Translations under genes and position numbers: made by a program
The notes under the pieces: generated by a model
What the model was told of the DNA's origin: nothing
The model's database searches: none
Seen by the model: only the letters and a program-made list of their open reading frames with translations
From: JAVBTT01 sp031550325
GTDB lineage: Bacteria > Bacillota > Clostridia > Oscillospirales > UBA929
Direction of reading: 5' to 3'
Assembly: GCA_031550325.1 (NCBI GenBank)
Contig: JAVBOR010000064.1
Span: forward strand, 1 to 8,119
DNA length: 8,119 nt
Shown here: piece by piece, positions 5,563 to 8,119 of the stretch
Position numbering within the stretch: position 1 is the stretch's first letter
Layout: every line of letters starts with the position of its first letter

Positions 5563-6635
5563 GACAGTTGCCCTCCCCCGGCCATGGTTTCAATGGCCGC
5601 CAGAATATCCTCGGGCGTAGGCACCATGCCGCCCACGCGCCCGCAAAGCCCCACAGGGCGGGAGCATGAAATGGCCAGCTTTACGTCTTCAATCATCTGT
5701 CCCATACTCATCTCCACCGACAGAAACGCCTTTGCGGTTTGGGCCGCCTCGGCGCACGCGCGCTTGGGAAACGGCCACAGGGTGATCGGGCGCAGCAGCC
5801 CGGCTTTGATGCCGCGCGCCCGGGCGGCGTTGATCGCGTTTTTGACGATGCGCGCCGTCGCGCCATACGCCACAAGCACGTACTCGGCGTCTTCCAGCAG
5901 GTAGCCCTCGGACCTGGCCTCGGCGCTTTCAATCTGAGCGTACTTCTCATAGCGCTTGAGGTTAAACTCCTCAAGCTGTTCGGGCGCGAGATAGAGGGAG
6001 TTGACGATGTTTTTGGTGCGCGTTCCGCCCGTCCCCGTCACTGCCCAGGGCTTTTCAATCTTTTGGGGCGTTTCATCCGAAAAGACGATGGGCTCCATCA
6101 TCTGCCCCAAAATGCCGTCAGTCAAGATCATGCAGGTCATGCGGTAGCGGTCTGCCAGATCAAAGGCGCGCGCCGTAAAGTCCGCCATCTCCTGCACGCT
6201 GTAGGGCGCGAGTACCAGCATGTGAAAATCGCCGTGGCCGGTGCTTCGCGTGGCGTGGAAATAATCAGCCTGCGACGGCTGGATGCCGCCCAGGCCCGGC
6301 CCGCCGCGCTGAACGTTGATCAGCACCGCCGGAAGGTCACAGCCCGCCAGATAGCTCAGGCCCTCACTTTTCAACGCAATTCCGGGGCTGGATGAGCTTG
6401 TCATGCAGCGCACGCCGGCGCTTGAAGCGCCAATGACCATGTTGATCGCCGCGATTTCACTCTCCGCCTGCAGGTATGTGCCGCCCACCTTGGGCATGCG
6501 GCGCGCCATATAGGCAGCGACCTCGGTCTGCGGGGTGATCGGATAACCGAAAAAATGCAGGCAGCCCGCGCGGATCGCCGCTTCGGCCACCGCTTCGTTG
6601 CCCTTCATCAATACTTTTTCACTCAACGCACTCAC
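5559..6635 (-). CDS. vorB: 2-oxoacid:ferredoxin oxidoreductase, alpha subunit (VorB type)
   Basis: This 358-residue alpha subunit contains the pyrimidine-binding TPP domain (from about 15 to 240) and a C-terminal transketolase-like domain (about 245-345). FGYPITPQTE (29-38), QAESEIAAINM (56-66), TSSSSPGIALKSEGLSYLAG (79-98) and NVQRGGPGLGGIQPSQADY (107-125) are close to proteins annotated as 3-methyl-2-oxobutanoate dehydrogenase subunit VorB. That suggests oxidation of branched-chain 2-oxoacids to acyl-CoA with ferredoxin as acceptor, although related 2-oxoglutarate enzymes look similar. The frame opens at GTG 6635, directly after the ferredoxin stop. A TTG at 6626 is a good alternative start, since AGGTGAG lies about 5 bases before it and relatives usually begin near EKVLMKGNEA. 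Confidence 0.93.
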   Translation of the reverse strand: MSALSEKVLMKGNEAVAEAAIRAGCLHFFGYPITPQTEVAAYMARRMPKVGGTYLQAESEIAAINMVIGASSAGVRCMTSSSSPGIALKSEGLSYLAGCDLPAVLINVQRGGPGLGGIQPSQADYFHATRSTGHGDFHMLVLAPYSVQEMADFTARAFDLADRYRMTCMILTDGILGQMMEPIVFSDETPQKIEKPWAVTGTGGTRTKNIVNSLYLAPEQLEEFNLKRYEKYAQIESAEARSEGYLLEDAEYVLVAYGATARIVKNAINAARARGIKAGLLRPITLWPFPKRACAEAAQTAKAFLSVEMSMGQMIEDVKLAISCSRPVGLCGRVGGMVPTPEDILAAIETMAGGGQLS

Positions 6636-6842
6636 CTACTTTTCAACCGTAATGACCACGTCAGGACACATGGTCGCGCAGAACGCGCACGCAATGCACG
6701 CGTCTTTGTCAAAGATCTCGGCGGGGTGAAACCCCTTGCCGTTCATCCGGTCGGGCGACAGCCTCAGAATCTTCTTCGGGCATACCGACACGCACAGGCT
6801 GCAGCCTTTGCATCGCTTTTCGTCAAATATCACATTTGCCAT
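6636..6842 (-). CDS. 2x[4Fe-4S] ferredoxin, delta subunit of the oxidoreductase
   Basis: This 68-residue protein is a bacterial-type ferredoxin domain with two cluster motifs: C11-C14-C17-C21 followed by P22, and C49-C52-C55-C59 followed by P60. The loop between them (about 23-48, with GFHPAEIFDKDAC) is the usual length for VOR/KOR delta subunits. It should carry electrons from the TPP centre to soluble ferredoxin. The start is ATG with GGGAG in GGTGGGAGCACC just upstream. The stop is directly followed by the alpha-subunit start, and the order delta-alpha-beta-gamma is a common one for these operons. Confidence 0.95.
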   Translation of the reverse strand: MANVIFDEKRCKGCSLCVSVCPKKILRLSPDRMNGKGFHPAEIFDKDACIACAFCATMCPDVVITVEK

Positions 6843-6984
6843 GGTGCTCCCACCCGCCGCGCCGCAGCGGCAATTCTCTATGTTCAGCGCAACGCCCGCG
6901 GCCGAATTGGACTTGCGCGCGTGTTGGTCGTTTGATCAGGCCTCCACTTTGTCAATGAAGCGGTGGCTTTGGGGAAATATCACG
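6843..6984. other. 142-base gap inside the operon
   Basis: This is the only sizeable gap in the operon, between the ATPase and ferredoxin genes. The minus strand has a perfect TTGACA (6955-6950), but no acceptable -10 box at 16-18 bases, so I do not call a promoter. A GC-rich inverted repeat (GCCGC/GCGGC) lies near 6855-6872. No small gene with a ribosome binding site is evident. Confidence 0.4.
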
Positions 6985-7650
6985 CTAAATGCGCCAAACG
7001 CTTTTGTCATAAATGGTCAGCGGCAGCAAAGGCCCTATCTCTCCCGCAACTTCGTCGGCCAGCGAGGCCATCACTGCCGTCAGAACCACCGGAAGGCCCG
7101 CCAGCGCGCCGACTCTCTCGGCAAATTCCCGCGTGGCCAAAACGTCCCGTGCCGTGGTCTGTACGCCGAGATTGGAGTTGTTGACTATCCCCTGAAACCT
7201 GATGTGGCCCGCCCTCTCGATTTCACGCATAATTTGCAGGGCGGCATCGGCATCGGCGGTGAGCAGTCTGTACCTGTTGACCACCAAAAGCGCCGTGGCT
7301 TCGCGCCTGAGTTTTTCGGCGTAACGCCCAAGCGCCACCGCCCCGCGGTCGTCCCCGCCGATATCCATGACGCTTGACAGCGTTTCGCTGTCAAAAACCG
7401 CAGCCGTTTCGGACGGCAAACCCGGCAGCTCAACGTTGCTTCCGGCAAACTCAGACGCAATCAGACGAACGCCATGAGCCCGGAGCATTTCAGCGTGATC
7501 GCTGGAGCGAAAATACGGATTGACAATGTCGAGATCGACAAGCGCGACGTCAGGGCGCGTCTGTTTCAGTAAAAGCGCAATGTTGAGCGCAAGCTGGGTT
7601 TTTCCGCTGCCGTAGTGTCCCGCCAAAAGCGTAATACGCGCGAAGTTCAT
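6985..7650 (-). CDS. MinD/ParA-like P-loop ATPase of unknown role
   Basis: This 221-residue protein belongs to the CobQ/CobB/MinD/ParA nucleotide-binding group. The P-loop is GHYGSGKT (11-18). The signature lysine of deviant Walker A proteins (KGGxGKT) is replaced by H12. VDLDIVNPYFRSSD (38-51) is the Walker A' / switch I region and DIGGDDRG (96-103) is switch II. VVNRYR (123-128) and IVNNSNLG (155-162) fit later nucleotide-pocket strands. There is no cysteine, so it is not an Mrp/NBP35-type iron-sulfur carrier, and there is no C-terminal membrane helix. AGAAGGAGC lies 6-7 bases before the ATG. It is the first gene behind the operon promoter, which hints at maturation or regulation of the oxidoreductase; that role is inference from position. 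Confidence 0.85.
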   Translation of the reverse strand: MNFARITLLAGHYGSGKTQLALNIALLLKQTRPDVALVDLDIVNPYFRSSDHAEMLRAHGVRLIASEFAGSNVELPGLPSETAAVFDSETLSSVMDIGGDDRGAVALGRYAEKLRREATALLVVNRYRLLTADADAALQIMREIERAGHIRFQGIVNNSNLGVQTTARDVLATREFAERVGALAGLPVVLTAVMASLADEVAGEIGPLLPLTIYDKSVWRI

Positions 7651-7688
7651 CGTATTGCTCCTTCTGCCGCCAATATTCGATTCTTTAT

Positions 7689-7717
7689 ATTTTATCTTAA
7701 CTCGGGCGGTTTGACAA
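7689..7717 (-). promoter_or_regulatory. Sigma-A-type promoter of the oxidoreductase operon
   Basis: On the minus strand TTGTCA (7717-7712) and TAAAAT (7694-7689) each match the consensus at five of six positions and are exactly 17 bases apart. Transcription would start near 7682, about 32 bases before the ATG of the ATPase gene, which leaves room for the ribosome binding site only. Confidence 0.75.
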
Positions 7718-7775
7718 GAAAAATCTATTCATTTTCGAGAATTATTTCCCGGCGCACAAAAACCGGACACACGTA

Positions 7776-7841
7776 CCTCTCTCGCACTCGCCCCTTTACT
7801 TCCCCCGCGTCCTCCTCCCCCCGCACCCGCGTCCTTTTTCT
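7776..7841. repeat. Pyrimidine-rich tract
   Basis: About 56 of 66 plus-strand bases are C or T. CCCGCGTCCT occurs twice, at 7804-7813 and 7826-7835. It lies between the operon promoter and the right end of the insertion element. No gene is supported; a plus-strand frame crosses it but runs through the promoter and into the element. Confidence 0.6.
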
Positions 7842-7879
7842 AATTAATCCTATTCGCCCCGTTCGTAAGCCGAATCAAA

Positions 7880-7900
7880 ACCACCAGTTGAACTGGTGGT
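7880..7900 (-). repeat. Subterminal hairpin of the IS right end
   Basis: ACCACCAGTT (7880-7889) and AACTGGTGGT (7891-7900) are perfect complements around one base. A compact hairpin like this near the right end is what Y1 transposases of the IS200/IS605 family bind. On the transposase strand it is followed by TTTGATTC, a candidate region for the cleavage site. Confidence 0.7.
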
Positions 7901-7908
7901 ATGCACGA

Positions 7909-7966
7909 GCCCTATAAGGGCATAAGGCTGGCGGCGTCTCAGGACGCATTGAATGGTCTGCCAACC
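7909..7966 (-). repeat. Two further stem-loops 3' of tnpA
   Basis: GCCCT/AGGGC (7909-7921, loop ATA) is one stem. The second is two-tiered: GGCTGGC (7926-7932) pairs with GCCAACC (7960-7966), allowing one G-T pair, and encloses GCGTC/GACGC (7934-7947, loop TCAG). They lie between tnpA and the outer hairpin. They may be transcribed with tnpA or belong to the transposition end. Confidence 0.55.
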
Positions 7967-8004
7967 GCATAACTTTTTCAGGCCGCCGCTAAAGCTGCCT
8001 ATTT

Positions 8005-8119
8005 TTATGCCTTGGTATTCTGGCTACCCGTAAACGGGTCGACGTACTCTTTCATTGTCATTTGGTCTGATGCGATATCCTCCTGGAGTTGGTTCTTTAT
8101 GTACTCGGCTATTGCAGTT
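8005..8119 (-). CDS. tnpA: IS200/IS605-family transposase TnpA, C-terminal part
   Basis: The last 37 codons of a minus-strand gene are visible; the rest lies beyond the window. AEYIKNQLQED followed by EYVDPFTG is characteristic of the C-terminal helix of Y1 (single-tyrosine) HUH transposases. The tyrosine in AEYIKNQ is the expected nucleophile that forms the covalent link to DNA, and the N-Q three and four residues later match the conserved pattern of that helix. The frame ends at TAA (8007-8005) after GSQNTKA. Whether the full gene is intact, or has a tnpB partner, cannot be seen. Confidence 0.85.
   Translation of the reverse strand, partial: TAIAEYIKNQLQEDIASDQMTMKEYVDPFTGSQNTKA

Larger units (their letters stand above)
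7860..8119 (-). mobile_element. IS200/IS605-family element, right end (partial)
   Basis: The segment holds the 3' end of a tnpA-like gene and about 105-145 bases of hairpin-rich sequence after it, as expected for the right end of an IS200/IS605 element. These elements lack terminal inverted repeats and move as single strands, recognised by subterminal hairpins. The outermost hairpin is at 7880-7900. The true boundary is probably within 20 bases beyond it; I cannot fix it from one copy. The left end lies outside the window. Confidence 0.75.

Noticed and set aside
4870..5904. Long plus-strand reading frame (344 codons) opposite the alpha and beta subunits
   Set aside because: It crosses the junction of two well-supported minus-strand genes and its protein is arginine/histidine-rich shadow sequence.
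7615..7917. Plus-strand frame of 100 codons upstream of the ATPase gene
   Set aside because: It overlaps the operon promoter, the pyrimidine tract and the IS right end; the protein is low complexity.
1..8119. tRNA or rRNA genes
   Set aside because: I saw no cloverleaf with a conserved T-arm and no rRNA-like sequence on either strand in the gaps.

Overview
The window looks like chromosomal DNA of an anaerobic, fairly GC-rich member of the Clostridia (Bacillota). This is inferred from a four-subunit, ferredoxin-linked 2-oxoacid oxidoreductase, a CarD-family regulator near ispD-ispF, a DUF3343 protein paired with a cysteine desulfurase-like enzyme, AGGAGG-type ribosome binding sites, and GC-rich genes separated by AT-richer gaps. 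I cannot name the genus. All nine complete genes and one partial gene are on the minus strand, so transcription runs from high to low coordinates.

Region by region, in transcription order: (1) 8119-7860 is the 3' end of an IS200/IS605-type tnpA and its hairpin-rich right end. (2) 7650-4283 is a five-gene operon behind a good sigma-A-type promoter (7689-7717). It holds a MinD/ParA-like P-loop ATPase, a 2x[4Fe-4S] ferredoxin (delta), a VorB-type alpha subunit, a TPP-binding beta subunit and a gamma subunit. Together the last four should oxidatively decarboxylate a 2-oxoacid to an acyl-CoA and reduce ferredoxin. (3) 4107-3631 is carD, with its own promoter (4183-4211) and a leader hairpin. (4) 3630-3110 has no gene but carries about eleven consecutive hairpins and a repeat shared with region 6. 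(5) 2992-372 is a probable transcription unit, ispD-ispF-DUF3343-cysteine desulfurase-like. It joins two steps of MEP isoprenoid synthesis to a putative sulfur/selenium-handling pair. (6) 371-1 is non-coding and carries a second, colinear copy of the composite repeat seen at 3308-3493.

The genes are mostly recognisable families. The least explained material is the composite hairpin repeat. Its two copies, both just beyond the 3' ends of genes, share loops and order while the outer stem bases differ in a compensatory way. A partial copy in the opposite orientation and a pair of imperfect inverted repeats bound the second copy, which suggests a small non-autonomous mobile element or a structured RNA. 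The second point of interest is the cysteine-free MinD/ParA-like ATPase that leads the oxidoreductase operon and has no assigned role.
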